A stretch of 64,000 bases of DNA from Rebecca billardiae RCC1528 (taxonomy: Eukaryota > Haptophyta). The notes beneath the pieces are model-generated. The model saw only the letters and a list, made by a program, of their open reading frames with translations. It was not told where the DNA came from and ran no database searches. Both the position numbers and the translations under genes were made by a program. The stretch lies in NCBI GenBank assembly GCA_965240325.2, contig OZ251230.1, positions 1,302,001 through 1,366,000 of the forward strand. The letters are read 5' to 3'. Shown piece by piece: positions 9,552-19,595 of this stretch (the stretch's first letter is position 1; each line of letters opens with the position of its first letter).

Positions 9552-9899
9552 TCCCTGGGATGGGGGTTACCGGTCGGCGAGGGGTGGACACGTGCATCGG
9601 TTCGTCGGCAAATCACGCCGCGGGCGCCCACGAACCGATGTGAGCCAAGGGCCGTAGATTCAGCTAGATTCGCGAGAAGAGCAGTGGGTAGCAGACTGAG
9701 ATTCATCAAAGTAAGGATATCCACACACAATCATATCCCACGAATCGTCGTGGAAATTATTAATCAGCGCAGTCTCACACGGCTACCACAAGTTGAAAGT
9801 ACTACGGTGTCTGACTCGGTGATAAGTAGGAAAGTTACCGGCCGTCAAGCTGAGCTCAAGCCGAGTAGGGGAAAGGTGGAAAGCTTAAAATTCCACTTT

Positions 9900-10472
9900 T
9901 CAGCAGTTTAACCAAAGTTTAACTAAACGCTGTAAATGCATACCCTTGCAGAATCTCGCCTGCCTGAGCTGTACATGTGCGTCTCTTTTTCGTATCTTAG
10001 TAAACTGTTGCACACCTTCCGTCGACGTGGTGAGTATCTGCCGACACTCCCAGTCGGGCGCGAGGAGCGCCGCCTCCTCGACGTGCACCGAGCCCTCTGC
10101 GCGAGCGTCGGCGCCCGCGAGCGCGCGCCCCTGCACGTGCAGGAACACGTTGTCGTCCTCCAGCCCCGCGTGATTCTTGGCCACCTCGAAGATGATGGCG
10201 CAGCATGAGGCGGCCGCGGCCGGGCGCGATGGGCACGGCCCACCCACGTTCCAGTCGCGGTACGACCCAGGCCGCGCCGTGCACGACACTCTGAAGCCGG
10301 GTGCAGACGTGACGCGCAAGAGCCGGAACCCGTCGGTGGCGGGCGGCGCCTCGAGCCGCGTTGGCACAGGCCGCGCGGCGCCGCGCGGCGCAAGGAGATG
10401 GTGCCGCATGGTGCGTACAAGGCTGGTGTGACGGGTCCGGAGCACGTTCTCGAGGAGCACCGTCGCATCCAT
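9900..10472 (-). CDS. Hypothetical 190-residue frame, possibly a gene fragment
   Basis: I do not recognise it. The middle of the translation (GFRLLRVTSAPGFRVSC ... AIIFEVAKNHAGLEDDNVFL ... HVEEAALLAPDWECRQIL) has the mixed composition of a real protein, unlike the shadows around it. The end of the frame overlaps one copy of the dispersed repeat at 9952-10009, so the natural stop or an intron may lie before that point. It could be an exon of a larger gene, a decayed gene or chance. Confidence 0.25.
   Translation of the reverse strand: MDATVLLENVLRTRHTSLVRTMRHHLLAPRGAARPVPTRLEAPPATDGFRLLRVTSAPGFRVSCTARPGSYRDWNVGGPCPSRPAAAASCCAIIFEVAKNHAGLEDDNVFLHVQGRALAGADARAEGSVHVEEAALLAPDWECRQILTTSTEGVQQFTKIRKRDAHVQLRQARFCKGMHLQRLVKLWLNC
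9952..10009 (+). repeat. Dispersed ~50-bp repeat, copy A
   Basis: One of four copies of a conserved block: AATCTCGCCTGCCTGAGCTG, then GCGTCTCTT, then CTTAGTAAACTGT. The other copies are at 46034-46083 (same strand), 27662-27708 and 26096-26150 (opposite strand). Confidence 0.7.
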
Positions 10473-10881
10473 CGGCAGAGTCGCGGAGTCTACAACCCCT
10501 TGCTATGATTTCAACGACCGACAGGTAGGACGACGCGCGGCTAATTTAATGTCCTGATTCGGGCGGCGCGGCATTGTCGGCCCGATCGTCGCCACACGAA
10601 GTCAGCCGTTCGTGGCAGAGCATAGCCTGCACCGCGATCGAAAAGCTTGAGCGCGGCCTTGAGCTGCTGAAGCGCGATCCACCTGCGCTGCGCGGCTCGC
10701 ATGGACCTGCTGTGCCCAGCGCCGAGCGCGCCCCGGGCGCCCTTGGACAACGGTTGATTGATGATGTCAAATTGGATCCACGCCTCCCGGCTGCTTTTTC
10801 AGCGCGCATCAGCAGTTTTTTGCGCCCAGGGGCCGCCGGCGCCGCCGCCGCCGCCCACGGCGGCGCATCATTCACTGCAGG

Positions 10882-11868
10882 ATGGCCGGCCACCACCCCC
10901 CGCAGCCGGGTGAGCTCGAGTTCCTTCGCGGTCTCTCATCCGCCGGGACCGATGACGCACATGCCGCCTCTCTGTATCGTGCGGCCGCACAGCTCGGGCA
11001 TGTCGAGGCCCAGGTCAAGCTGGGCGATTGCTTGCACACAGGGGTCGGTGTTCGGCGCGATGACTCTGAGGCCGTGTTGTGGTACAGATGTGCCGCCGAT
11101 CAAGGTCATGCGGAGGCCCAGGCGCATCTCGGATGGCTCCTCTACCTCGGTCTTGGCGTTGAGAAGGATAACGCAGAGGCTGCGCGCTGGTCACGACAAG
11201 CAGCAGCGCTCGGCAGCGCTCGTGGCGCGCTCAACTATGGCTTCCTGCTGAGCACGGGCGAGGGTGTCGAGAGACGCGACGAGGCGGCTGCTGAGAAGTA
11301 CTACCACGCCGCAGCGCAGCGAGGCCTGCCGCAGGCGCAGTTCATACTGGGGAAGAGGTTGGCGAGCTCCCACGCAGCAGACACGCGCTCTGAAGGCGCC
11401 CGATGGCTCGGCTTGGCGGCAAAGGCGGGTGAGCCAAATGCGCTGGCTGAGCTCGAGACGCACGTTGCAGATCCCGCCGTAGTGCGCTTGGTGTGCGTTG
11501 GCTGTGGGCAGGTGGACGGCCTGCAACCCTGCTCGGAGTGTGGCGTTGCGCACTACTGCTCACGACCGTGCCTCTCGCGAGTGTGGACCGCGCACCGCGC
11601 CAGCTGCCGCGAGTGGCGGCTCCATCCCCCGAGTGGAAACACCAAAGCAGGGTCGACCGTGAGCCCGACGAAGCCGGCATCGGCATTGGACACGCCATCG
11701 CGACTCGACGCTGGCGCAGCGCAGCTCACTACCCGTCACCTCGCCCTGCACGACGCTCGCGCGGCAGCCTCTCCCGGAGGCGACGCCGCCGATGGGAAGC
11801 CGTCCGCAGGGAGCGCAGTACAGCGTCACAAGCCTCACCATCACCGGTCCCGCCAGCAGCCAACGTGA
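10882..11868 (+). CDS. Sel1-repeat protein with C-terminal MYND zinc finger
   Basis: A 328-residue single-exon frame. Residues about 10-205 carry five Sel1-like (TPR-related) repeats, recognisable by phrases such as AAQLGHVEAQVKLGDCLHTG, AADQGHAEAQAHLGWLLYLG and AAQRGLPQAQFILGKRL. Residues about 214-252 form a MYND finger: CVGCG, CSECG, HYCSRPC, then W-T-A-H-R-A-S-C. Sel1 arrays and MYND fingers are both protein-interaction modules, so an adaptor role is likely. The tail is Ser/Pro/Ala-rich. Sel1-MYND combinations are common in algal and oomycete genomes; the partner is unknown. Confidence 0.88.
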   Translation: MAGHHPPQPGELEFLRGLSSAGTDDAHAASLYRAAAQLGHVEAQVKLGDCLHTGVGVRRDDSEAVLWYRCAADQGHAEAQAHLGWLLYLGLGVEKDNAEAARWSRQAAALGSARGALNYGFLLSTGEGVERRDEAAAEKYYHAAAQRGLPQAQFILGKRLASSHAADTRSEGARWLGLAAKAGEPNALAELETHVADPAVVRLVCVGCGQVDGLQPCSECGVAHYCSRPCLSRVWTAHRASCREWRLHPPSGNTKAGSTVSPTKPASALDTPSRLDAGAAQLTTRHLALHDARAAASPGGDAADGKPSAGSAVQRHKPHHHRSRQQPT

Positions 11869-12431
11869 ACGCGCGCGTGAGTGAACGCGCGCGTTCGGAC
11901 AGACCGTTGCACGCCGGACAGATTGACGGTCCAATGCTGAGGCCAGCTGGATGCTGACACTGCTGCTGACGATGCTGACCTCGCGTCGTACCGTGCACCG
12001 TCGCGTGTCATCAGCATCACGTCGGATATCGGGTCAGCGCGCCTGTTACTCATTCTACCGGACCGTGCCCGGCGCGGCGCCGGCTGAGAGAGAGCAGCAG
12101 AGTGATTCAGATGAGTGAAAATGTGATGCTGAAATGCCAGTCATCGCGTCCGCAATGTGATGACGTTGGCGGCCGCCGCCACTACGGTCGTCCGCGCCGG
12201 TCCGTTGGGCCAGGCCCAGTGTCGCACTTCGCTCGGAGTTCGCAGTTCGCAGTCTCACAGCACTGGCGCCGGGCTCGCTCAGGTGACGCGCGCCTATCAC
12301 GGCCGAACCGAGCAGGACCAGGATGAGTGCAGAGTGGGGCACGGAGCCGAAGCGCTGCGGTCATGCAGAGCACAGCGCCGAGTGCAGAATCACGTGGGCT
12401 GGCTGGACTTGCCTGGCTGCGTCAGGACTCC
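11869..12431. other. Intergenic between convergent genes
   Basis: Contains a short inverted pair near 11872-11897 (ACGCGCGCGT-like iterations) and no supportable gene. Probably the 3' UTRs of the Sel1-MYND and carbonic anhydrase genes. Confidence 0.4.
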
Positions 12432-13448
12432 TCAGCCGCCAGCGGAGCAGACCACGCCACCGCTCCTCGGCGCGCCGGCCTTGGCTGTCGCCACATCCAC
12501 CACATCATCCGCCCTGGGGCTGGCGTCATCGGCTGCAGCTCCCCAGTCCGCGTCACTCAGCTCCACGTTGTGGAAGTCGACAAGTCCCGAGGTGATCTCG
12601 TAGAAGGCGCCTACGACCAAAAGCTCCCCTGCATCCACCTTCGCCTTGAGCCGCTCGTCGCTCAGGATCCCCCGCACCTGCGCCATCGTGTTGACGGTGA
12701 CGGCCTCGCGGTCGCGCGCGCGCGCGTCGGAGAGGTTCTTGAGCGCGGCCATCGACGGCTCGAGGTCCGCCTTCATGCCCTGGAGCATCTCGCGCAGGTG
12801 CGGCGGCTCGTTTTGGATGACGTCGTCGTCCAGCTGCGCCGCCTTCACCGCGCCGCATCCCTCGTGCCCGAGCACGACGACCAGCTTGATCTCGAGGTGG
12901 TGAACCGCGTAGTCGATCGAGGCCGCGACCGTGGACTTGTGCAGGTTGCCCGCGACGCGGATGGCGAAGACGTCGCCGAGGCCCTGGTCGAAGACGATCT
13001 CGATGGGCACGCGACTGTCTGCGCAGCCGAGCACGGCCACCTTGGGCGCCTGCTGCAGGATCAGGGCGCGGCGCTCCATGGCGTTCAGCTCTGGACGCAC
13101 GGCTGTGCCAGTCCAGAACCGCGCGTTGCCCGCCTTGAGCTCAGCGAGGATCTCGAGGGGGGGCTTGGCTCGCACGTGACTGTCACGTGTCTGGCGCATC
13201 TTCACGATCTCCTCCATGCTTGGCGCGTCCATTCGCAGCTGGCTCGGGTTGCTCGCCAGGCGCTCCAACTCCTGCCGGTGCGAGGTCTTTCGCTTGACTG
13301 GCGGTGCCGCGGGGCTGTGCTCCGCGTCGGTGCGCTGGGCTACAGTGCGCGCATGAGCCGAGCGAGACGATCGAAAGAAGAAGAAGACGTTCAGCGCAGT
13401 CGAGACCACCGCAGTGGCGAGGAGTGCACCCTCCGTAGTCGAGATCAT
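12432..13448 (-). CDS. Beta-carbonic anhydrase, membrane-anchored or secretory
   Basis: Catalyses reversible CO2 hydration. From the ATG at 13448 the product is 338 residues. Zinc-site residues are all present: C142, D144 and R146 in GCADSR, then H195 and C198 in GHEGCGA. The phrases VRPELNAMERRALILQQAPKVAVLGC and GDVFAIRVAGNL (shown here only in part) are standard for plant- and bacterial-type beta enzymes. The N-terminus has a hydrophobic helix (about 8-25, ALLATAVVSTALNVFFFF) followed by basic residues, so the enzyme is probably routed to the ER, periplastid space, plastid or cell surface; this fits a role in the carbon-concentrating mechanism. The open frame extends upstream to 13703, but that part is repetitive Gly/Arg and looks untranslated. 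Confidence 0.93.
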   Translation of the reverse strand: MISTTEGALLATAVVSTALNVFFFFRSSRSAHARTVAQRTDAEHSPAAPPVKRKTSHRQELERLASNPSQLRMDAPSMEEIVKMRQTRDSHVRAKPPLEILAELKAGNARFWTGTAVRPELNAMERRALILQQAPKVAVLGCADSRVPIEIVFDQGLGDVFAIRVAGNLHKSTVAASIDYAVHHLEIKLVVVLGHEGCGAVKAAQLDDDVIQNEPPHLREMLQGMKADLEPSMAALKNLSDARARDREAVTVNTMAQVRGILSDERLKAKVDAGELLVVGAFYEITSGLVDFHNVELSDADWGAAADDASPRADDVVDVATAKAGAPRSGGVVCSAGG

Positions 13449-13902
13449 GGTGCGCTTGGACCGCTTGGACGGCACGTGCGCCGTCGTTCTCGGACTCGGC
13501 CGACGCTCGCGCCGAACGCTGGAAAGCGGAAGGAAGGGAAATCTCCAGGCGTCTGAAGTTTGAGTAACTCCAGTACTCGCGACGAAACCGTAGAGTACTG
13601 CACCGGCAGGGGCAGGTCCTTGGCCTCGCGGCTTGCCGCCGCCGCCGCCGCGCGCCCGCCGCCCCAGTGAATCAGATGAGATCGATGAGCGCGCGGCCCC
13701 CAAGTTCTAACAAGGTCTAGTTCTAAGGATGTCCGTGATGCATGCAGCACGGCCCAGTGAAGCCCGAACGATGAAGTCAGCTCATAGAGCGCGAGCCGCT
13801 TCCAGCGGGGCCGGGGTCCTCCCGGTCGACCGCCGCGGCGGCCCTATCAGCCCACGCGGAGTCCTCCTACGCGCCGCCGGGCACGGCGAGCCCGGAGCGG
13901 CA

Positions 13903-16119
13903 TCAGCGCGAGCGGCGGGCCTTCTTGGTGGCTGGCGCCGCGCCGCCGTTCGCTGCATCCCCTCCGGCCGCAGGCTTGGCGCCGCGGCGCTGCTTCACCG
14001 CGGCGGCCAGCTCGTCGAGCGCCTTCCGCGTCGCGTCCCAGTCCACGCACGGGTCGGTGATCGACACGCCGTGCTTGAGGCCCTTCAGCCCGGTGGCGGC
14101 GCTCGACTCGTCGAGCGGCGGCACCGGCTGCGCGCCCGCGGCGAGGAACGACTTGAGCACCACGCCCGACACCGCCATGCTCCCGCCCGCCACGCGCTCG
14201 GCGACGCGCTTGACCGCGCCCAGCTGGTCGGCGTCCGCCGAGCAGTCGACGACCATCGACGGCGGCAGCCCGGCCGCGGTGAGCTGCGCGACCATCGCGT
14301 CGACGTGCGCGTCACCCTCGACGATTGCATGGCAGTCGTCGTTGCCCGTGGTGTGCACGACGCCCGCGACGCCCTGCTTGGACACGCCGATGAACGGGTG
14401 CGAGCGCGCGGCGGCGAGGATCGCATCCACCGCCGCGGCGCCTCCCGCCGCGCTCGGCGCCTCAAACCCCACCGGCATCGACAGGCCTGAGGCGAGCTCG
14501 CGGTGCAGCTTGGACTGCGCCGAGCGCGAGCCGATCTGCGCCCACGAGACGAGGTCGGCGAGGTACTGCGGGATGGTGGTGTCGGCGAACTCGCACGCGA
14601 CGGGCAGGCCGAGCTGGTTCACGGCCTGCAGCAGCTCGCGCGCGGTGTGCAGCCCTTTGTTCACGTTCAGCGAGCCGTCAATGTCCGGGTCCATCACGAG
14701 GCCCGTCCACGCCGACGCTTCGGGCGCGGCGTATGCGCACCGCAGCAGCACGAGGAGCTCGCCAGCGTGCGCCTTGGCCGCGTCGGCGAGCCGCGCGGCG
14801 TACTGCAGCGTGGCGTCGACGTCGTGCAGCGTGCACGGGCCCACGACCACGAGCATCCGCGCGGCGCTCGCGCCGCCCTTGGCCTTGGCGCCGCCGCGCA
14901 CGAGCTGCTGCACGCCCTTGCGCGTCGCGGTGACGAGCGAGGCCACGTGCCCCGAGTGCGGCAGCTCCTCCTGCAGGCACGCGGCGGGGACGATGGCCTG
15001 CACGCCGCGGATGCGCAGGTTGTCGGTGGGGAGCTGCGTGTTCGACTCGCGGAACAGCGTGCTCGCCGGCTCAGCCGCCGCGCTGCTCGTCGCCGTCGGC
15101 TTTGCGTCGGGCGTCGCGCGCCGCCGCTTGACCGCATCGGCGAGCGCGCTGAGCGACGTGAGCGTGTCCGACCAGTCGAGGCACGCGCCGGCGATGGACA
15201 TGCCGGCGACGAGCTCACGCGGCGAGGAGCCGGCGCCGACGGGGGGCGGCTGCGCGCCGGAGACGAGGAACGACTTGAGCACCACGCCCGACACCGCCAT
15301 GCTCCCGCCCGCCACGCGCTCGGCGACGCGCTTGACCGCGCCCAGCTGGTCGGCGTCCGCCGAGCAGTCGACGACCATCGACGGCGGCAGCCCGGCCGCG
15401 GTGAGCTGCGCGACCATCGCGTCGATGTGCGCGTCGCCCGCGACGGTGGCGTGGCAGTCGCGGTTGCCCGTGGTGTGCACGACGCCCGCGACGCCCTGCT
15501 TGGACACGCCGATGAACGGGTGCGAGCGCGCGGCGGCGAGGATGGCGCCCGACGCATCGCCGAGCGTGCCGCCCGCGGCCGTGCTCGCCGCGAAGCCGAC
15601 GGGCATCGAGAGGCCCGAGGCGAGCTCGCGGTGCTGCCGAGAGGCCGAGCCGACCTGGCCCCAGGAGACGAGGTCCGCGATGTACTGCGGCACGATCGCG
15701 TCGGCGAACTCGCAGCCGACGGGCACGCCGGCACCGTTGACCGCGAGGAGCAACGAGCGGATCGCGCGCAGCCCCTTGTTGATCTTGAGCGAGCCGTCGA
15801 GCTCGGGGTCCATGACGAGGCCGCGCCACTCGGAGCTGTCTGGTGCGGCGTAGCTGCAGCGCATGAGGATGACGAGCTCCTCCGCGTGCGCCTTCGCCGC
15901 CTCGGCGAGCCGGCGCGCGTACTCGAGCGTCGACTCAGCGTCGTGTATGGTGCACGGGCCAACGACGACGAGCAGTTTGTGGCCGTGCGAGCGCACGGCC
16001 TCGCGGCCGGCGAGAACGGTGGCCGCCGCCTCCTGCGTGTACGGCGAGCCCTCGATCACGCATGATGCCGGCAGCAGCGGGCGCAGCTCCGCGACACGGC
16101 CGTCCTCGAGCGCCGACAT
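13903..16119 (-). CDS. Tandem DAHP-synthase-like protein (two fused class I domains), active site altered
   Basis: A 738-residue frame from the ATG at 16119 (MSALEDGRVAELRPLL); an in-frame extension to 16257 could add a short targeting peptide. It has two full domains of the AroG/AroF/AroH type, about 10-335 and 365-712, the enzyme that makes DAHP from PEP and erythrose 4-phosphate at the start of the shikimate pathway. Conserved in both: LLVVVGPC/MLVVVGPC (C56, C429), LMR/LLR (R87, R460), CEFAD, PQY-ADLVSW, HRELASGLSMPVGF and SKQG. But, counted against E. coli AroG from memory, K97 and R99 of the PEP site are Ala and Asp/Glu, metal ligand H268 is Ala (A254, A628), E302 is Lys (K282, K656), and D326 is Gly in domain 1 (G311) though Asp in domain 2 (D689). 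Both copies share these changes, so they predate the duplication. It is probably not a normal DAHP synthase: a regulator, pseudo-enzyme or enzyme of changed activity. Confidence 0.85.
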   Translation of the reverse strand: MSALEDGRVAELRPLLPASCVIEGSPYTQEAAATVLAGREAVRSHGHKLLVVVGPCTIHDAESTLEYARRLAEAAKAHAEELVILMRCSYAAPDSSEWRGLVMDPELDGSLKINKGLRAIRSLLLAVNGAGVPVGCEFADAIVPQYIADLVSWGQVGSASRQHRELASGLSMPVGFAASTAAGGTLGDASGAILAAARSHPFIGVSKQGVAGVVHTTGNRDCHATVAGDAHIDAMVAQLTAAGLPPSMVVDCSADADQLGAVKRVAERVAGGSMAVSGVVLKSFLVSGAQPPPVGAGSSPRELVAGMSIAGACLDWSDTLTSLSALADAVKRRRATPDAKPTATSSAAAEPASTLFRESNTQLPTDNLRIRGVQAIVPAACLQEELPHSGHVASLVTATRKGVQQLVRGGAKAKGGASAARMLVVVGPCTLHDVDATLQYAARLADAAKAHAGELLVLLRCAYAAPEASAWTGLVMDPDIDGSLNVNKGLHTARELLQAVNQLGLPVACEFADTTIPQYLADLVSWAQIGSRSAQSKLHRELASGLSMPVGFEAPSAAGGAAAVDAILAAARSHPFIGVSKQGVAGVVHTTGNDDCHAIVEGDAHVDAMVAQLTAAGLPPSMVVDCSADADQLGAVKRVAERVAGGSMAVSGVVLKSFLAAGAQPVPPLDESSAATGLKGLKHGVSITDPCVDWDATRKALDELAAAVKQRRGAKPAAGGDAANGGAAPATKKARRSR
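14142..14303. repeat. Block identical to 15264-15425 inside the tandem DAHP-synthase-like gene
   Basis: 162 bp identical at every base, including third codon positions, between the two halves of the gene (offset 1122 bp). A second identical block of about 75 bp pairs 14347-14421 with 15469-15543. Flanking parts of the two domains differ much more, which suggests gene conversion between the halves. Confidence 0.8.
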
Positions 16120-16593
16120 GATTGAGTGAAGCACGTGGACGCCCGAAATTACTTCGCCGACTGAGAACCCGCGCGCCAAAAAAACTTTTTGCGCTGTCCT
16201 CGTCGCCTGCCGCGAGCCCGCGACCAAGCCGCACTGGCAGCCGCACCCCTGCCGCAACCAAGCTGAAAGCGACGGCTCGCTCTGGAACTCGGGAGCAAGG
16301 GCCTTGTCGGGAGGACGGGAGAGGCGCTGGCGCCAAAAGGCGCGATTTGCTATTTCATCGACGAAACTTGCTCCCCTTACCCCGTTCGCCTAGGCTGGCG
16401 GTTCATCAATCGAAGGAACTCATAGTTAGTGAATAGTGCCGCAGTGTTCGGAATATGACGGTCACAAAGCCTTCGCGCGCTTCGAGAGCATCTCGCCGGG
16501 GCGTGCCCGCTGCGCACGCAGCGTTGTGTGCTCGAGCCCGCCGACGAAGAAGCAAGAGCCACCCACCCACGCTGACCTGCAACGCGCCGCGCG

Positions 16594-17629
16594 ATGTTGG
16601 GCGCGCGGACGGAAGGCAGGGGTGACGCGAGCGCCGCGGAGGGCGCGCCGGCGGCGATGCACCCCGAGCTCGCGACAGCAGCGGCGGCCCACGCGTTGCA
16701 GCCCGCGCCGGCTGCGGGCGCGTCGCGCGCCGGCCAGCGGCCGGTCACTCCGCCCGGGCTGGGCGCCGTGCGCTCCCTCCAGGCGCGCGAGCTCGACAGC
16801 CAAAAGTTCATGCGCTTCCTGCGGCAGAACGCCATGGCGGCGACCAAGCGCATGCCGCGCAACTCGAACGCGCGCTTGCACCTCGCGCTCATCCTGCACC
16901 GCCTCGGCGACGTGTCGCGCGCGCACGTGGAATACCAGCGCGCGCTCGAGTGCGCAAAGTCGTGGCTCATCATGTACCCGACGGGCGAGCCAATCCGGCA
17001 CAACCCGCGCACGCAGTCCTTCTGCGCGCGCGTCGCCGACCACATCGTGCGCGTCGGCGTGGAGATCCAGGGCGACCGCTTCGACCCGGCGTCGACGCTG
17101 GCGGGCATGCTGGACGCCATCAAGTGGTCGTCCGAGCTGCCGCACCTGTGGAACAACCTGGGGCTGATGCACCTGCAGGCGGGCGAGTTCCACGCGGCGC
17201 GGCTGGTGTTCGAGAGCGTCGTCGCCAAGTGGCCCGGCTACGTCGACGCGATGAACAACCTCGCCATCGCGCTGCACGGCGTCGGCCGCTCCGAGGAGGC
17301 GGTGCGCTGCCTGCAGGCGATCGTCCGCATGACGCGCTCGCACCTCGAGGCGTTCAACAACTACGCGTGCGTGCTGGTCGAGGAGCACCGCGACCCGTGG
17401 CTCGCGGTCGCGATCCTGCGCTCCGCCCTCGAGTGGGACGTCACCCAGCCCGCGCTCTGGTCCAACCTCGCCGTCGCGTACTCGCGGCTCGGCCGCGGTG
17501 ACGAGGCGTGCGCGTGCCTCTCGCGCGCGTGCGAGCTCGCGCCCGAGTGGGAGGCGATCTGGCTGAACGCGGCGTCGATCCTGGTGCAGCAGCCCGAGTC
17601 GGCGCGCCGCGCGTCGACCTTCTCCGTCT

Positions 17630-17664
<35 letters not shown>

Positions 17665-19469
17665 TTCTCCGCCGAGTCGATGCCCGCGTCGGGCGCGGTG
17701 CGCGCGGGCGCGTCCGACCCGTCAGAGCTCGCCTCGCTCATCTCGTCCATGTCCGCGTCGGGCGCGCGCGGGCGCTCGTGCCTCAAGGCGGAGGAGGTGG
17801 AGGCGCGGATCGAGGCGCAGGCGGACATCCTCCCCGACGCGCGCGCGTGGGCCGCCCTCGCCTCCGCGCGCATGCGCCGGTACGAGGCCGGCGTGAACGA
17901 CACCCCGCTCTCGACTTGGCACGACCTGCACGACGACATCCTCAAGGCCGCGGCAAAGGCGCTCTCGATCGACGACGGGAACGTGGCGGCGTGGATGCAG
18001 CTCGGGCTGTGCGCGCTGCACGACGGGCTGCACTCGAAGGCGCAGGTGCGCGCGCCGCGCCGCCGCAGCGGAGGGCGGCGCTGGCGCCGGCGCGCGAGCG
18101 CCGCGGCAGCGCTGGCCGTGCCGCGTGCGCGTGTGCACGCGCGCTGCCCTGCCGGCGCAACTGGCGCGCGCGCGACGCGTGCGCGTGCGGCGCACGCTCG
18201 CGCTCATGCTCGCGGCCGCGCCCCCGTGCGCCCGTCGGCTCCGCGCGCGCGGCGCGCAGGGCTACTTCCTGCAGGCGCTGAGCGACCAGCCCAAGCTCGT
18301 CGCCGGCTGGTGCAACCTCGGGATGGCCCTCCAGCTGGGCGGACAGCCGGACGAGGCGCGCGATGCGTACCGGCGCGGGCTGGAGCTCAACCCGCACTCG
18401 GCGCAGCTGCTGAACAACCTGGGCAACCTGCACCGGCAGTGCGGCGAGTGGGCCAAGGTGCGCGCGGCGCGGTGTACGCGCGCGTGCGTGCGCGTGCGCG
18501 TGTGCGTGCGCGCGCGTGCGCGTGCATGTGCGTGTGCTGTCCTGCGAGCGCCACGCCGCCGGCGCACGCAGTCTGACGCCCGGCTGCTGCGGGGCCCACG
18601 CGCCGCCCCGCTGCGTCCGTCCACAGGCGGAGGCGTGCTACCTGCGCGCGCTCAGCACGCGCGGAGACGACGCGCGCGTGCACAACAACCTCGGCCTGCT
18701 GTACATCGCGACCAACCACCTCAGCCGCGCGGCGCAGTGCTTCGCGCGCGCCGTCGAGTCTGACCCGGGCCTCGAGTGCGCAGCCTCCAACCGTCAGCGG
18801 CTTGAGAAGCTCCGCAAAGACATGCGCTCGGGCAGCGCGGGCCGGAGGCGGCACGGCGGCGTGCCGCCGCACTACCGCGCGCCGCACCTCAGCTCGGGCC
18901 GAGCCGGCGGCGCGGGCGGGAGCGGCTCGCGCGGTGCGCGCCGCCCGCTCGGCTCGGACGCCGTCGGCGAGGACGATGGCGCGGCCGCTGCTGGCAGCGC
19001 CCACGGCGCTGACGGCGCGCGCGCGGGCGGCAGCCCGGTGCCGGACGGAGCGGGCGGCAGCGAGGCCGGGGCGGAGGTGGAGGACGGCACCGATGGCGGG
19101 AGCGACAGCCGTAGCCCGCAGAGCGGGCGCGGGCGCGGTCGAGGGCGCGGCCGCGGCCGCGGGCGCGGCCGAGGGCGCGGCCGCTGGGCGAGTGCGAGCG
19201 CGGCGCGGAAGCTGCCGGCATCCGCGCGCGCCATCAGCGAGACAGAGTCCGGGCAGGGCAGCGGGTTTGCGGCCGATGGCGGCAGCACGCCGCCGGGCGC
19301 CGACGCGGCGCAGTCCGCGCCCAATGACGAGCGCATGAACGGCGCGGGCGAGGAGCCAAACGCCCCGGACAGCGGGAAGGACAAAGACGGCGGTGGCGGC
19401 AGTGCCCTCGGCCGCGGCCATCGCCGCCCTGTCGCAAAGCGCGTGTTCGACGACGAGTGGCGGTGGTGA
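16594..19469 (+). CDS. TPR-repeat protein, three exons
   Basis: Exons 16594-18045, 18260-18457 and 18627-19469 join in phase 0 to an 830-residue protein. TPR motifs are clear in all three: RLHLALILHRLGDVSRAHVEY, HLWNNLGLMHLQAGEFHAAR, DAMNNLAIALHGVGRSEEA, ALWSNLAVAYSRLGRGDEA, AWMQLGLCALHDGLHSKAQ, then in exon 2 GWCNLGMALQLGGQPDEAR and LNNLGNLHRQCGEWAK, and in exon 3 VHNNLGLLYIATNHLSRAA. The array is broken by an Ala/Ser linker (about 345-410). The last 200 residues are Gly/Arg/Ser-rich (RGRGRGRGRG-like) and end in a basic KRVFDDEWRW. TPR arrays bind partner proteins; the layout resembles O-GlcNAc-transferase-type superhelices but no transferase domain is present. Function not known. Confidence 0.85.
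18046..18259 (+). other. Intron 1 of the TPR gene
   Basis: 214 bp, donor CAG|GTGCGC, acceptor GCGCAG|GG, phase 0. Almost entirely G/C with alternating CG/TG steps. Splicing joins two consecutive TPR helices. Confidence 0.85.
18458..18626 (+). other. Intron 2 of the TPR gene
   Basis: 169 bp, donor AAG|GTGCGC, acceptor CACAG|GC, phase 0. Its first 80 bases are alternating GCGTGCGCG steps. Confidence 0.85.
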
Positions 19470-19590
19470 CGCTGCTGCAGGCAGGGCGCGCGTCACAGTT
19501 CAATACTAAGGCTGCCCCCCGCCATCATTGAAGACCCCCAAGATATCTCAGAGATGGCAGCGTGGGGCTCTGCTAGTCTGCTTTGACTGA

Positions 19591-19595
19591 ATAAT
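19591..19595. repeat. Target-site duplication, left (ATAAT)
   Basis: Direct repeat of ATAAT immediately outside the left terminus; its partner is at 23991-23995. As a direct, not inverted, match it is not an extension of the arms. Confidence 0.7.

Noticed and set aside
13925-15853. 642-codon open frame on the + strand across the DAHP-synthase-like gene
   Set aside because: Its translation is a Ser/Ala/Thr shadow whose internal repeats mirror the two sense domains; the sense strand carries full family motifs.
12432-16119. A carbonic anhydrase/DAHP-synthase operon
   Set aside because: Both are on the minus strand, but each has its own start, a gap of more than 450 bp separates them, and the window is eukaryotic nuclear DNA.
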